64,000 nt of DNA from Cytobacillus oceanisediminis 2691. GTDB lineage: Bacteria > Bacillota > Bacilli > Bacillales > Cytobacillaceae. The stretch covers positions 62,001 to 126,000 of the forward strand of contig NZ_VEEP01000010.1 in the NCBI RefSeq assembly GCF_007678455.1. The letters run 5' to 3'. Below, one piece after another: positions 7,244 to 15,537 of this stretch. The stretch's first letter is position 1; each line of letters opens with the position of its first letter. The position numbers were made by a program, and so were the translations under genes. A model generated the notes under the pieces. That model was given only the letters and a program-made list of their open reading frames with translations, did no database searches and was not told the DNA's origin.

Positions 7244-7759
7244 TTATGCTGCGTTTCGGACACCATCTTCACCGCGTTTGAATACTGTTTTGCGGATGAA
7301 TGGAACAACCCAGCGGTCTAATCCATATTTACCAGCGTTGAAACCAGCAGCCAGGATGATGAATCCGAAGAAGATGTCAGTTGGGTTGTGAGATACAGTT
7401 CCGGCTAAGAAGAAACTGAAGTTCATCACTAGGCCGAAGAACATTGCGGCAGTTGTCAGTGTTCCAAGCAGCAATCCAAGGCCAACAAGGAATTCCCCTA
7501 GCGGCACGATTGTATTGAAAATATCGACATTCGGGATCGCGAAGTTTTCAAGGAAGTTCACGTACCAGCCATATACCATGTGTCCATCTGGACCTTTAAC
7601 CGGGTTTGCGACTGCTCCTTTTAAAAATCCAGTAGCGTCGAATCCAGGACCAGTCAACTTGCCCCAGCCAGCAGTCATCCAGTTGTATCCAAGCCATACC
7701 CTAATCACAGTCAAGATACCAGCGGCAATATTGTTCTCTCTTAACCATTTTGCAATCAT
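7244..7759 (-). CDS. DoxX family membrane protein, copy 2
   Basis: 171 residues. It differs from copy 1 at only a few positions: Phe/Ile near the start, Val/Ile near residue 12, Asn/His near 59, and the tail DGVRNAA instead of AVERNAA. Membrane topology and motifs are the same. The similarity extends through the ribosome binding site and about 110 bp of promoter DNA, so this is a recent segmental duplication rather than two ancient paralogues. ATG at 7759 is chosen for the same spacing reason as copy 1. Confidence 0.9.
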   Translation of the reverse strand: MIAKWLRENNIAAGILTVIRVWLGYNWMTAGWGKLTGPGFDATGFLKGAVANPVKGPDGHMVYGWYVNFLENFAIPNVDIFNTIVPLGEFLVGLGLLLGTLTTAAMFFGLVMNFSFFLAGTVSHNPTDIFFGFIILAAGFNAGKYGLDRWVVPFIRKTVFKRGEDGVRNAA

Positions 7760-7780
7760 GTTCCTCACTCCAATAATTTA

Positions 7781-7851
7781 ATTATTATTATTACACTCTT
7801 AAGATATCAAATATATCTCGAAAATAGGGTTATTTGTGAAACTGTTCACAT
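7781..7851 (-). promoter_or_regulatory. doxX copy 2 promoter with MhqR-like dyad and Rex-like site
   Basis: A Rex-like site TTGTGAAACTGTTCACAT lies at 7834-7851 (one arm base off). TTGATA (7805-7810) and AATAAT (7781-7786) are 18 bp apart. The -35 is covered by the dyad AGATAT/ATATCT at 7802-7818, followed by CTCGA as in MhqR operators. The arrangement matches copy 1, although individual bases differ. Confidence 0.6.
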
Positions 7852-7889
7852 TTCTGTTGAAATGTTTTGAACGAATTTTGACAGCCTTT

Positions 7890-8050
7890 CATTTTAGGGA
7901 TCCTTTTGCTTCTAAAAGCACCTTTATGATTGCGATTCCAGCCGCATAAGGGTCCCCTTCTTCTCTAAATACATCCCCTTTCTTGCCTCATAAGGGTCCC
8001 TCTCCTCACTAAACGCACTCTTTCTTTCCCTTTCCAGCCATATAAAGAGG
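7890..8050. repeat. Degenerate repeat, CATAAGGGTCCC units
   Basis: CATAAGGGTCCC occurs at about 7945 and 7989, and a related CATATAAAG at 8039, in pyrimidine-rich DNA. The spacing (44 then 50) is irregular. It may be a decayed member of the 52-bp array class, but that link is weak. Confidence 0.4.
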
Positions 8051-8120
8051 ATTTAAACCGGCAGTTCTAGAATGTAAAAAATACGAGTCATGATTAGTAC
8101 GTGGAGGGAGGATTTTTAAC

Positions 8121-8543
8121 GTGTACGAACTGAAAATAAAAGAAAATGATCATAGTGTCATCAGCTTTATCGAGAGTGTAGAAAGCCCAAAGAAGCGTGA
8201 CGATGCGTACAAATTATTGGATATTTTTACAGATACGACAGGATATCAAGCTAAAATGTGGGGGCCAAGCATCATTGGTTTCGGATCCTACCACTATAAA
8301 TATGAATCCGGCCATGAAGGCGATGCCCCGCTTGTCGGCTTTTCACCGCGCAAAGCCAAGATCAGCTTGTATTTTGCCACTGGCGACACCGAAAGAGAGG
8401 CTTTGTTGAGGGATTTCGGCAAACACACCTCAGGAAAAGCATGTGTGTACATCAACAAAGTGGACGATATTGATACTGAAGTATTGAAAGCACTGATTCA
8501 TCAGTCTGTTGTCTTTTTAAAAGAAAGATACCCTGCCAGATAA
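8121..8543 (+). CDS. DUF1801 domain protein
   Basis: 140 residues starting at GTG 8121 behind GGAGGGAGGATTTTTAAC. The sequence matches the DUF1801 (YdhG-like) fold: KRDDAYKLLDIFTDTTGYQAKMWGPSIIGFGSYHYKYESG near the start, the GFSPRKAKISLYF strand, and GKACVYINKVDDID with an LKALI helix at the end. The family is of unknown biochemical function and is often found beside SRPBCC/AHSA1 genes, as here. The next gene starts 12 bp downstream behind its own GGAGG, so the two form an operon. Confidence 0.85.
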   Translation: MYELKIKENDHSVISFIESVESPKKRDDAYKLLDIFTDTTGYQAKMWGPSIIGFGSYHYKYESGHEGDAPLVGFSPRKAKISLYFATGDTEREALLRDFGKHTSGKACVYINKVDDIDTEVLKALIHQSVVFLKERYPAR

Positions 8544-8555
8544 GGAGGAATACGA

Positions 8556-9014
8556 ATGGAACCTGTAACAATCCCAGATCTTACTGCCAGGCCATATGGC
8601 TTCACCGTTGAAAGGATCATGAGTTCCCCGCCTGAGGTTCTTTTTGAAGCGTGGACCGAAAAGTTCGACGAATGGTTTGCGGCCCCCGGCACGCTAATTA
8701 TGAAGGCCGAGGTCAATTCAGTTTTTTTCTTTGAAACAGTGTTTAAATTGGACGAAAAAAGTGAGATACAGCGGCATCCTCATTACGGAAGATTTCTGCA
8801 AATCGTACCGAATCGCCTGATTGAATTCACCTGGCTGACAGGTGCAGGTGGAACAGAGGGTGCAGAAACAGTGGTCACGATTGAATTAACATCTCATCAA
8901 AATGGGACACTTTTAACCCTGTCACACAAAGGTTTCCCTAATGAAGAATCAAAAAGCCGCCATGATTCGGCTTGGGAAATGATCCTTGAACATCTTGATG
9001 AGAAAATGAGATAA
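8556..9014 (+). CDS. SRPBCC (AHSA1-like) domain protein
   Basis: 152 residues. Family landmarks are the opening FTVERIMSSPPEVLFEAWTE, FDEWFAAPGTLIM near residue 45, YGRFLQIVPNRLIEFTWLT near 80 and ETVVTIELTSHQNGTLLTLSHKGFP near 110. The helix-grip fold binds hydrophobic ligands; many bacterial AHSA1 proteins have no known ligand. The gene is preceded by AAGGAGG and is cotranscribed with the DUF1801 gene. Confidence 0.85.
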   Translation: MEPVTIPDLTARPYGFTVERIMSSPPEVLFEAWTEKFDEWFAAPGTLIMKAEVNSVFFFETVFKLDEKSEIQRHPHYGRFLQIVPNRLIEFTWLTGAGGTEGAETVVTIELTSHQNGTLLTLSHKGFPNEESKSRHDSAWEMILEHLDEKMR

Positions 9015-9129
9015 ATGGTTCCCAATCTCCCCTCCTGCAACAAAAATGTAAATAACTGGTCTTTTTAAAGACATATAAAACGGGAATTAAAAGGGCAAGA
9101 GTAGTTATTTTCAGATGGAGGGACCGATG

Positions 9130-9450
9130 ATGAAAAAATCGACCAAAAATTTTGTACTGGCTTCCTTGCTATCAGCGGGCGGCGCTGTACTTCTGACAGC
9201 TGCCTACCGCAAGAGCCAGCGGGATGCGATACGTTTCCTTGAGGATACCGACATGAGGAACAGCGCGAAAATTGACCAGATGGAAAGTGTCGATGCGGGC
9301 ATCGATCCCGCGGAAAAAGGGCTTACCCAGCTAGACTCTGCGATGCGCGCTGAGTGGATCGCCAATGGATTCCCGCAGACTCATATGGAAATGGAAGTAT
9401 TGGAGAAGGAAACAGATGTTGAAAACAACACGAACTATGCACCGATGTAA
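9130..9450 (+). CDS. Hypothetical protein with N-terminal membrane anchor
   Basis: 106 residues from the ATG at 9130, chosen because GGAGGG lies 7 nt upstream; earlier ATGs at 9115 and 9127 are too close or lack a site. KKSTKNFVLASLLSAGGAVLLTAAYRKSQRD forms one signal-anchor or uncleaved signal helix. The rest is hydrophilic and acidic and ends NNTNYAPM. I do not recognise a family. A bidirectional terminator follows. Confidence 0.6.
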   Translation: MKKSTKNFVLASLLSAGGAVLLTAAYRKSQRDAIRFLEDTDMRNSAKIDQMESVDAGIDPAEKGLTQLDSAMRAEWIANGFPQTHMEMEVLEKETDVENNTNYAPM

Positions 9451-9457
9451 AAGGTAT

Positions 9458-9494
9458 AAAAAGAACCTCACCATTGTCTGGTGAGGTTCCTTTT
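9458..9494. terminator. Bidirectional terminator
   Basis: GAACCTCACCA/TGGTGAGGTTC stem with a 5-nt loop and A/T tracts on both sides, between convergent genes. Confidence 0.9.
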
Positions 9495-10677
9495 ACGCAT
9501 CATGCACAAGCCTGTTTTCTTTTTTACCATGTAAAAAGTAATAGAAGACAAAACCTATGAGAATCAGCGGCACCATGGCAAGATACAAGCCGTTATAACC
9601 ATAATTCGGCACCATGAAGCCGAGCAAGAATGGCCCAACACCTATGCCCATGTCCATTGCAATGAAAAACGTGGAGGTTGCGAGTCCCATGCGGTGCGGC
9701 GGTGTCATTTTGATGGCAACCGTCTGGGCGATGGATTGAAAGTTTCCATATCCTAAACCGATCAGCGCTGCAGCTGCCAGGAAAATCAGACTGGAACTGA
9801 CCTGGCTCAGGGCATACATTCCGACCGCAAATAAAAGCAATGCAGGGTATGCCACGCTGTTTGCGCCTCTGGCATCCATCAGTTTGCCAGTGAATGGCCG
9901 TGAGAATAAAACGGCGATCGCATAAACGAAGAAGTACATGCTGCCCACCTCAACAAGGCCTGCCTCTTTCGCATATGACGCGATAAAAGAGAGCGTTCCT
10001 GAATATGAAAGCGCGATGATGAACATGACAATCGATACCGGAAGGGCATTTGGTTCAAAATAATTAGCCAGGCTGAACCTTCTGCTTTTCGTTCCATCGG
10101 CCTGGTAGTCCACGACCGGTTCTTTGATTGTGAGTGCAATCGGCAAACACGCAGCACCGACGACCAGGGAGAATATGAACATGCTTATATAACCAAACTC
10201 ATTGATCATCGCCAGGCCAATCAGCGGGCCAATGGCTGTAGATAAAATCACACTCAAGCTAAAATAGCTGATCCCTTCCCCTTTCCTGCTGGCAGGAACA
10301 ACCTGCGCCACAATCGTTCCGGTTGCTGTCGAAGCAAACCCGATCCCAATCCCATGCATGAAACGGATGACAAGCAGAAAATAGATGTTAGAAGGAATGA
10401 GATAAAGAGCAGATATAAGAACAAAAAACAGAATTCCTCCAAGCAACATCTTTTTGCTGCCAATCCTTGCAATTTCTTTACCGCCATACAATCTGGCAAA
10501 AAGAACCCCAATGATGAAAATACTCGAGGCCAGCCCCGCCATACTGCTGGTAGCGTCGTATGTATCGGCAGCGTATGAGGCCATTGTCACAATCAAAAGA
10601 TACATCGACAACATAATGACGAAGTTCACGACCGAGATTGAAATAAAATCCTTCGTCCAAAGTTTTTCTTTTGGCAT
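9493..10677 (-). CDS. MFS transporter
   Basis: 394 residues, about 12 hydrophobic segments. It has the MFS motif A region ARLYGGKEIARIGSKK in the loop between helices 2 and 3, and the RFMHGIGIGFASTATGTIVAQVVP segment of helices 4-5. This is the layout of a drug/metabolite proton antiporter of the YhhS/SetA-like group. ATG at 10677 is spaced 7 nt from GAGGAGG, whereas the TTG one codon upstream is not. No neighbour gives a substrate. Confidence 0.85.
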   Translation of the reverse strand: MPKEKLWTKDFISISVVNFVIMLSMYLLIVTMASYAADTYDATSSMAGLASSIFIIGVLFARLYGGKEIARIGSKKMLLGGILFFVLISALYLIPSNIYFLLVIRFMHGIGIGFASTATGTIVAQVVPASRKGEGISYFSLSVILSTAIGPLIGLAMINEFGYISMFIFSLVVGAACLPIALTIKEPVVDYQADGTKSRRFSLANYFEPNALPVSIVMFIIALSYSGTLSFIASYAKEAGLVEVGSMYFFVYAIAVLFSRPFTGKLMDARGANSVAYPALLLFAVGMYALSQVSSSLIFLAAAALIGLGYGNFQSIAQTVAIKMTPPHRMGLATSTFFIAMDMGIGVGPFLLGFMVPNYGYNGLYLAMVPLILIGFVFYYFLHGKKENRLVHDA

Positions 10678-10855
10678 CAAGCTTCCTCCTCGCTTTACTT
10701 GTTGAATGCAATAGTCTATTTTGCTTGATAAAATTATTTCGGAAAACGAATTAAATTATAACGCTTTAACATGGATGTGTCCAGAGCCTTAAGTATCTGC
10801 CTGCATGCAACCATACTTTTAAAAATGCTATAAACCTTGTAGAGGTGGAGTTACC

Positions 10856-11065
10856 ATGATCAAAAACATCACGGACAGCGCCACTAACCTCCCTTCCGAG
10901 CTGATGGCGAGATATGACATAACCGTTGTTTAGGATTATCTGAAAAAAGCAGAGCTGACTCCACAGGAATTTTTTCATAAAATGTTTGCTTCTAACGAGC
11001 TGCCAAAGACGTCAAAGATTACTCGGTACATATGCCGGGAAAATGGGATGATAATATCTTTTTAG
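10856..11065 (+). pseudogene. degV family pseudogene (internal deletion and stop)
   Basis: ATG at 10856 follows AGAGGTGG and encodes MIKNITDSATNLPSELM, then RYDITVV, the exact opening of DegV fatty-acid-binding proteins, interrupted by TAG at 10931-10933. The same frame continues with LTPQEFFHKMFASNELPKTS, which in intact DegV lies some 20 residues further on. It then decays and stops at 11065. So the gene has lost an internal segment and about three quarters of its C terminus. Intact DegV proteins bind fatty acids for FakA-type kinases. Confidence 0.75.
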
Positions 11066-11166
11066 ACGGGATAAAATAAGAATACTTCAGCCACGCCTCC
11101 CCTCACACCACAGTTTTGTTCCAATCATAAGCGGGTAGTTTTATTTATTATGAAAGGGGAGTACAT

Positions 11167-11895
11167 ATGTGGAATGCAGCATTTTGGGGAGCAGTGTCAG
11201 GATCTGCAGTATTGCTAGGTTCCCTGGCAGCAATGATTTTTTCCATTCCTAAAAAGGTCATTGGTTGGATCATGGCCTTTGGCACAGGTGTCCTCATTGG
11301 CGCCGCTTCCTATGAACTTTTAGGAGATGCGGTTTACGAAGGCGGAATTTTCGCAAGCAGCATCGGGTTTGTCGCAGGTGCTTCTATCTTCACTCTGCTA
11401 GATATACTAGTATCCAGAAAAGGAGCATCCGACCGGAAACGTTCCGGCAAGCAGGCAGCTGAAAATGCAGGAATTGCGATCTTTATAGGGACAGTCATGG
11501 ATGCCATACCAGAGTCGATCATGATTGGCGCAAGCCTTCTTGAACAAAATACTGTTAGCTTCCTTCTCGTCATCGCCATTTTCGTCAGCAACATTCCTGA
11601 AGGACTTTCCAGTACAGCAGGATTGAGGAAAAGTGGATATTCACGCCTGAAAATCTCAGTGATGTGGGTTTCCGTCCTGGTGATTGCCACGCTTTCTTCC
11701 TGGTCTGGCTACTTTTTTCTCAAAGATGCCTCGGAGGCTTTCATGTCTGGAATCTCAGGATTCGCAGGCGGCGGCATTATTGCCATGATCGCATCCACGA
11801 TGATGCCAGAAGCTTACGAAGAAAGCGGACCCGTCACCGGCCTGATCACCGCGCTTGGTCTGCTGGCTTCATTGGTTCTGCATCATCTGTCATAA
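11167..11895 (+). CDS. ZIP family divalent metal transporter
   Basis: 242 residues with about eight membrane helices. Metal-site signatures are FIGTVMDAIPESIMIG near residue 110 and VSNIPEGLSSTAGLRK near 140, equivalent to the two conserved metal-coordinating helices of ZupT-like ZIP importers, although the usual HxxxE pairs are partly replaced (DAIPES, SNIPEG). A variable charged loop (SRKGASDRKRSGKQ) lies after helix 3. ATG follows AAAGGGGAG. The likely substrate is zinc or another divalent cation. A 52-bp array follows the stop. Confidence 0.85.
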   Translation: MWNAAFWGAVSGSAVLLGSLAAMIFSIPKKVIGWIMAFGTGVLIGAASYELLGDAVYEGGIFASSIGFVAGASIFTLLDILVSRKGASDRKRSGKQAAENAGIAIFIGTVMDAIPESIMIGASLLEQNTVSFLLVIAIFVSNIPEGLSSTAGLRKSGYSRLKISVMWVSVLVIATLSSWSGYFFLKDASEAFMSGISGFAGGGIIAMIASTMMPEAYEESGPVTGLITALGLLASLVLHHLS

Positions 11896-11934
11896 ACTAT
11901 GCCGGGCGACAAGCCCGGTCGTTTTCTTGGAACT

Positions 11935-12175
11935 TTTCCTCTTTCTCGGGCACATATTCCCCTTTTATCTGACCCAACTCCTTCACTTTCCTCTTTTACG
12001 GTCACATAATCCCTTTTTATGTGACCCAACTCCTTCACTTTCCTCTTTTACGGGCACATAATCCCCTTTTATGTGACCGAAATCCTTCACTTTGCTCTTT
12101 TTCGGGCACATATTCCCCTTTTATGTGACCCAACTCCTTCACTTTGCTCTTTTACGGGCAGATAGGACTCTTCAG
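11935..12175. repeat. 52-bp periodic inverted-arm array B (about 5 units)
   Basis: CACATA anchors occur at 11951, 12003, 12055 and 12107, and CAGATA at 12159, all 52 bp apart. In the second unit GGTCACATA (12000-12008) and TATGTGACC (12018-12026) are perfect complementary arms around a 9-nt loop. Units are joined by a T/C-rich plus-strand tract. The array sits between convergent genes (ZIP and putP). Confidence 0.88.
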
Positions 12176-12265
12176 CATTACCGTTCCCTTATGTATCTTC
12201 CAAATCAAAAACCTATGAAGCTTCATCATCGAGAGCTATGTCAAGAAGCCGGGAAAGTTCAAATA

Positions 12266-12294
12266 AAGGCTGCCAGCATCATACCGGCAGCCTT
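12266..12294 (-). terminator. Terminator of putP
   Basis: AAGGCTGCC/GGCAGCCTT stem with an 11-nt loop, followed on the minus strand by TATTTG, just after the putP stop. Confidence 0.8.
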
Positions 12295-12301
12295 CACTCT
12301 T

Positions 12302-13771
12302 TTATTCAGTCATAATGTTTTCCATTTCATTGAATTCTTCTTTTACCGCTTTGCCTGGTCCTGTTGTGATTTTACTTACAACGATCACGGCAATCAGGCT
12401 CAGGAAGAATCCTGGGATCATTTCATACATGAACTCTGATAGTCCATCGATGCTGATCCAGATGATGACGGTTAGCGCACCGACAATGATTCCGGAGAGT
12501 GCCCCCCATCGGTTCATGTTCTTCCAGTATAGGCTCAGGAGCATGACCGGTCCGAATGCAGCACCGAAACCAGCCCATGCGTTACCGACCAATGAAAGTA
12601 TTGTATCGTTTGGAGTGTATGAAAGCGCGATTCCGACCAATGCTACAAGCAGCACGGCTGCACGTCCAACAAATACTAATTCCTTGTCCGATGCTTCGCG
12701 GCGGAAGAACGCTTTGTAAAAGTCCTCCGTCAGCGCACTTGATGTAACAAGCAGCTGAGAAGAAATCGTACTCATGATCGCAGCTAAGATCGCAGCGAGC
12801 AAGAATCCCGTGATATATGGGTTAAACAGGATGTTTGCAAACATGATGAATACTGTTTCAGGGTTATCAAGTGCAACATCATTTACCTGAACATAAGCTA
12901 TCCCAACCAGTCCTACTGCCAAAGCACCGATAATCGATACGATCATCCAAGTCATCGCGATTCTTCGTGCAGGCTTAAGCTCTTCTACAGAATTGATTGC
13001 CATAAAGCGTACAATGATGTGAGGCTGGCCAAAGTAACCAAGACCCCATGCCAATAGTGAAATGATTCCAAGGAAAGTCGTCCCCTTGAAGAGATCCATC
13101 ATTGTAGGATCAATTGCACTTACTGTTTCCATGACATTTGTTGGTCCTCCAAGTTCTGTGAAAGCAACCACAGGCACCAAGACAAGCGCAAGGAACATGA
13201 TGACACCTTGTACGAAGTCAGTCAAACTAACAGCAAGAAAGCCGCCGAATAGCGTATAAATGATGACGACACCAGCTGTCACGAACAATCCCGTACGATA
13301 ATCAAGCCCGAATGCCGATTCGAACAAAGTACCGCCCGAAACAAAACCCGCTGAGGTGTACAGCGTGAAGAAAATGATAATAACAACTGCAGAGACAGAA
13401 CGCAGAATTTTAGTTTTATCTGAAAAGCGGTTTTCAAGGAAATCGGGGATTGTAATTGAATCATTTGCCAACTCCGTATAAGTTCGAAGTCTTGGAGCTA
13501 AAATGAGGTAGTTCAAATAGGCACCAATCGATAGCCCAATTGCGATCCAGGCGCTGGAAATACCCGAGGCGTACATTGCTCCAGGCAAGCCCATCATCAT
13601 CCAGCCGCTCATATCAGACGCACCTGCTGAAAGAGCAGTTACCGACGGCCCAAGACCTCGCCCTCCAAGCATATAGTCTGACAGATCAGACGTTTTGCGG
13701 TATGCATACAATCCAATGAGGATCATTGCAATAAAGTAAATCCCTAAAGATATAAATACTTCAAAAGTCAT
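12302..13771 (-). CDS. putP: Sodium/proline symporter
   Basis: 489 residues, full length for PutP of the sodium:solute symporter family (13 helices, LeuT-like core). Visible landmarks are SDLSDYMLGGRGLGPSVTALSAGASDMSGWMMMGLPGA in helices 1-2, where the SAGASDMSGW stretch contributes sodium and proline ligands. Others are WGLGYFGQPHIIVRFMAI near residue 240 and the helix-8 STISSQLLVTSSAL sodium-site region near 335. The ATG follows GAAAAGGAGAG. No put catabolic genes adjoin it, so uptake for osmoprotection or nutrition cannot be separated. A cre-like palindrome and an inverted-repeat pair lie upstream. Confidence 0.93.
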   Translation of the reverse strand: MTFEVFISLGIYFIAMILIGLYAYRKTSDLSDYMLGGRGLGPSVTALSAGASDMSGWMMMGLPGAMYASGISSAWIAIGLSIGAYLNYLILAPRLRTYTELANDSITIPDFLENRFSDKTKILRSVSAVVIIIFFTLYTSAGFVSGGTLFESAFGLDYRTGLFVTAGVVIIYTLFGGFLAVSLTDFVQGVIMFLALVLVPVVAFTELGGPTNVMETVSAIDPTMMDLFKGTTFLGIISLLAWGLGYFGQPHIIVRFMAINSVEELKPARRIAMTWMIVSIIGALAVGLVGIAYVQVNDVALDNPETVFIMFANILFNPYITGFLLAAILAAIMSTISSQLLVTSSALTEDFYKAFFRREASDKELVFVGRAAVLLVALVGIALSYTPNDTILSLVGNAWAGFGAAFGPVMLLSLYWKNMNRWGALSGIIVGALTVIIWISIDGLSEFMYEMIPGFFLSLIAVIVVSKITTGPGKAVKEEFNEMENIMTE

Positions 13772-13803
13772 GAAATCTCTCCTTTTCGTTTTCCCTAAAC
13801 GAA

Positions 13804-13884
13804 ATAATTAACATAGTGGTAATATACTCAGGCATACAAAAAAATTCAGCCGAACCACACTGAAAAAATCTTTATGTTAATTAT
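13804..13884 (-). promoter_or_regulatory. Inverted repeat pair flanking the putP promoter region
   Basis: ATAATTAACATA (13804-13815) and TATGTTAATTAT (13873-13884) are exact 12-bp inverse copies separated by 57 bp. A TATATT -10-like box lies between them on the minus strand. This geometry suits a looping or dimer-pair regulator such as a PutR-type protein; the identity is inference. Confidence 0.45.
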
Positions 13885-14014
13885 GCCGTCCAAGTTTTTT
13901 TTGCCCTCAGGGGGCTTACGGTTATCTAACCTAACAAACATCCTGAATTGTTTCAAGGATGTTACACCTTATTTTGAACAGGCAAAAACCGCGCCCTGAC
14001 TAGTCCGTTGGGAA

Positions 14015-14028
14015 TGGAAGCGCTTCCA
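14015..14028. promoter_or_regulatory. cre-like palindrome (CcpA)
   Basis: TGGAAGCGCTTCCA is a perfect 14-bp palindrome that fits the catabolite responsive element consensus (WTGNAANCGNWNNCW-like). It lies 245 bp upstream of the putP start, and downstream of the gene at 14206, so its target is uncertain; putP is the more sensible candidate. Confidence 0.6.
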
Positions 14029-14106
14029 AAATTAATAGAAGTAAATATATTTAAAAAATTCAGAAATGCTTATTCAGCGACTGTGCAAGTAATATTTATC
14101 CAAATT

Positions 14107-14132
14107 AAAACTCCATGAAAGCAAGGAGTTTT
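14107..14132 (-). terminator. Terminator of the small membrane gene
   Basis: AAAACTCC/GGAGTTTT stem with a 10-nt loop, with T-rich sequence on both sides. Confidence 0.6.
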
Positions 14133-14205
14133 GATTATAATCCACAATTGAACAGTCATTTGCAATCACGGCACTTTCACATCAAGACAGACAAAATAAG
14201 GCTGC

Positions 14206-14523
14206 TCAATGTGATGAATGACTAACCAGGTAAAGCACCATGAACAAACTGCCCATTCCAAGAACAATCAGACTTGCATAAAACAATTTTCGCGCTAAAC
14301 CTCCGATGAAATAGATGTTCAGCAGAACATAATAAATAAAGGCACTGCCGGCGATGAAAAGCAAATATTCTTTAAGGTACCCGACTGGCATTGGGTTAGT
14401 GATACTTGTCAGTACTAGCCCTCCAAATATGAATAGACCGATTATATTCATTACCTTTTTCAAATCTGAGTCCCGGTCCTTCTCATTTTTCGCATTTAGC
14501 TGAGTTTTCATCTTCCACCCCAT
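14206..14523 (-). CDS. Small integral membrane protein
   Basis: Up to 105 residues; the in-frame ATG at 14511 (after GGGGTGGAAG) is an alternative start giving 101. A charged N terminus (NAKNEKDRDSDLKK) precedes three hydrophobic helices at about 24-42, 52-70 and 80-100. I do not recognise a family. It is monocistronic and transcribed away from the spore amidase. Confidence 0.6.
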   Translation of the reverse strand: MGWKMKTQLNAKNEKDRDSDLKKVMNIIGLFIFGGLVLTSITNPMPVGYLKEYLLFIAGSAFIYYVLLNIYFIGGLARKLFYASLIVLGMGSLFMVLYLVSHSSH

Positions 14524-14611
14524 TAATCAGACTTACTAAGTTCTACGATTTCAAACATCAAAGGTTCCAGTAAAAAAGAAAAACTACCCTCTTCCCAAGA
14601 CAGGCACCCTT

Positions 14612-14638
14612 ACCAATACATTTCCCCAGCATATCCTA
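14612..14638 (+). promoter_or_regulatory. Probable sigma-K promoter of the spore amidase
   Basis: CATATCCTA at 14630-14638 fits the mother-cell sigma-K -10 (CATAnnnTA), with an ACC at 14612-14614 at the expected distance for the -35. B. subtilis cwlC is sigma-K controlled. The gene starts at 14671. Confidence 0.5.
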
Positions 14639-14670
14639 TATGGAAAGCAAATTATAAAGGAGGGAGTTTG

Positions 14671-15489
14671 ATGAAACTATATTTAGATCCTGGCCACGGC
14701 GGCTCGGATCCTGGCGCGCAGGGAAATGGTCTCCGTGAAAAGGATTTGACCCTCGATATTGCGCTTAAACTCCGTTCAATACTGGAAAATAACTATAAAA
14801 ACGTTGAAATCAGGATGAGCAGGACAGGCGATGTCACGAAAAGTCTGGTTCAGCGTACTGATGAAGCCAATTCATGGGATGCTGATTTTTATCTGTCGAT
14901 CCACATAAACTCTGACAATGGTTCAGCCAGCGGGTACGAGGATTATATCTATAGCAGCCTTTCAAATAATTCATCAACCGCGAATTACCGCGATACCATC
15001 CACACTGAAGTCATGAAACTGAACCAGCTCAATGACCGCGGCAAGAAGAATGCCGATTTTCATGTCCTACGAGAATCAAAGATGGATGCCATGCTCTCAG
15101 AAAACGGCTTTATCGATAATGCCCAGGATGCCGCCCTCATGAAGCAGGAATCCTGGCGACGCGATGTTGCCCGGGGACATGCCAATGGCATTGCGAAAGC
15201 ATCCAATCTGACACCGAAGGATAATGTCGATCGGGAAGAATCAGCGACCGATAGCGTACAATCTCTACACAAAGTGATTGCCGGTTCTTTTAAGGATAGA
15301 TCGAATGCTGATCAGCTAGCCGCAGACCTGAAAGCAAAAAGGTTTGAAAGCTTCGTAACAACTGCTGAGATTTCAGGCGAGACCTGGTACCGTGTACAAG
15401 CTGGGGCCTTTTCGAATCGTGAAAATGCAGAAACTCTGATCAAGCAGATTGAAAGCCAGGGAATCGATGCATTTATCACGACAGACTAA
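14671..15489 (+). CDS. N-acetylmuramoyl-L-alanine amidase with SPOR repeats (CwlC-like)
   Basis: 272 residues from ATG 14671, 7 nt after AAAGGAGG. Residues 1-175 form an Amidase_3 zinc hydrolase with the ligand motifs LDPGHGGSDPGAQGN (His9), EKDLTLDIA (Glu23), SIHINS (His, near 75) and the catalytic SENGFIDN near 145. Residues about 198-272 contain two SPOR-type repeats (KVIAGSFKDRSNAD and RVQAGAFSNRENAE) that bind glycan strands lacking stem peptides. This is the architecture and size of CwlC, which cleaves the mother-cell wall late in sporulation. No signal peptide is present, also as in CwlC. A sigma-K-like promoter agrees. Confidence 0.9.
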   Translation: MKLYLDPGHGGSDPGAQGNGLREKDLTLDIALKLRSILENNYKNVEIRMSRTGDVTKSLVQRTDEANSWDADFYLSIHINSDNGSASGYEDYIYSSLSNNSSTANYRDTIHTEVMKLNQLNDRGKKNADFHVLRESKMDAMLSENGFIDNAQDAALMKQESWRRDVARGHANGIAKASNLTPKDNVDREESATDSVQSLHKVIAGSFKDRSNADQLAADLKAKRFESFVTTAEISGETWYRVQAGAFSNRENAETLIKQIESQGIDAFITTD

Positions 15490-15497
15490 TATGTATG

Positions 15498-15530
15498 AAC
15501 AGCCGGATCCTTCCCGGATTCGGCTGTTTT
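15498..15530. terminator. Bidirectional terminator between amidase and pepF
   Basis: ACAGCCGGATCC/GGATTCGGCTGT stem (one mismatch), short loop, T tract on the plus strand. Confidence 0.85.
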
Positions 15531-15537
15531 CATGCAG

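Noticed and set aside
4578-7851. Composite transposon bounded by the doxX copies
   Set aside because: No transposase, no terminal inverted repeats and no target duplications; the direct repeats are ordinary genes with promoters.
13772-14205. Riboswitch upstream of putP
   Set aside because: The region has inverted repeats and a cre-like site but none of the conserved cores of known aptamers.
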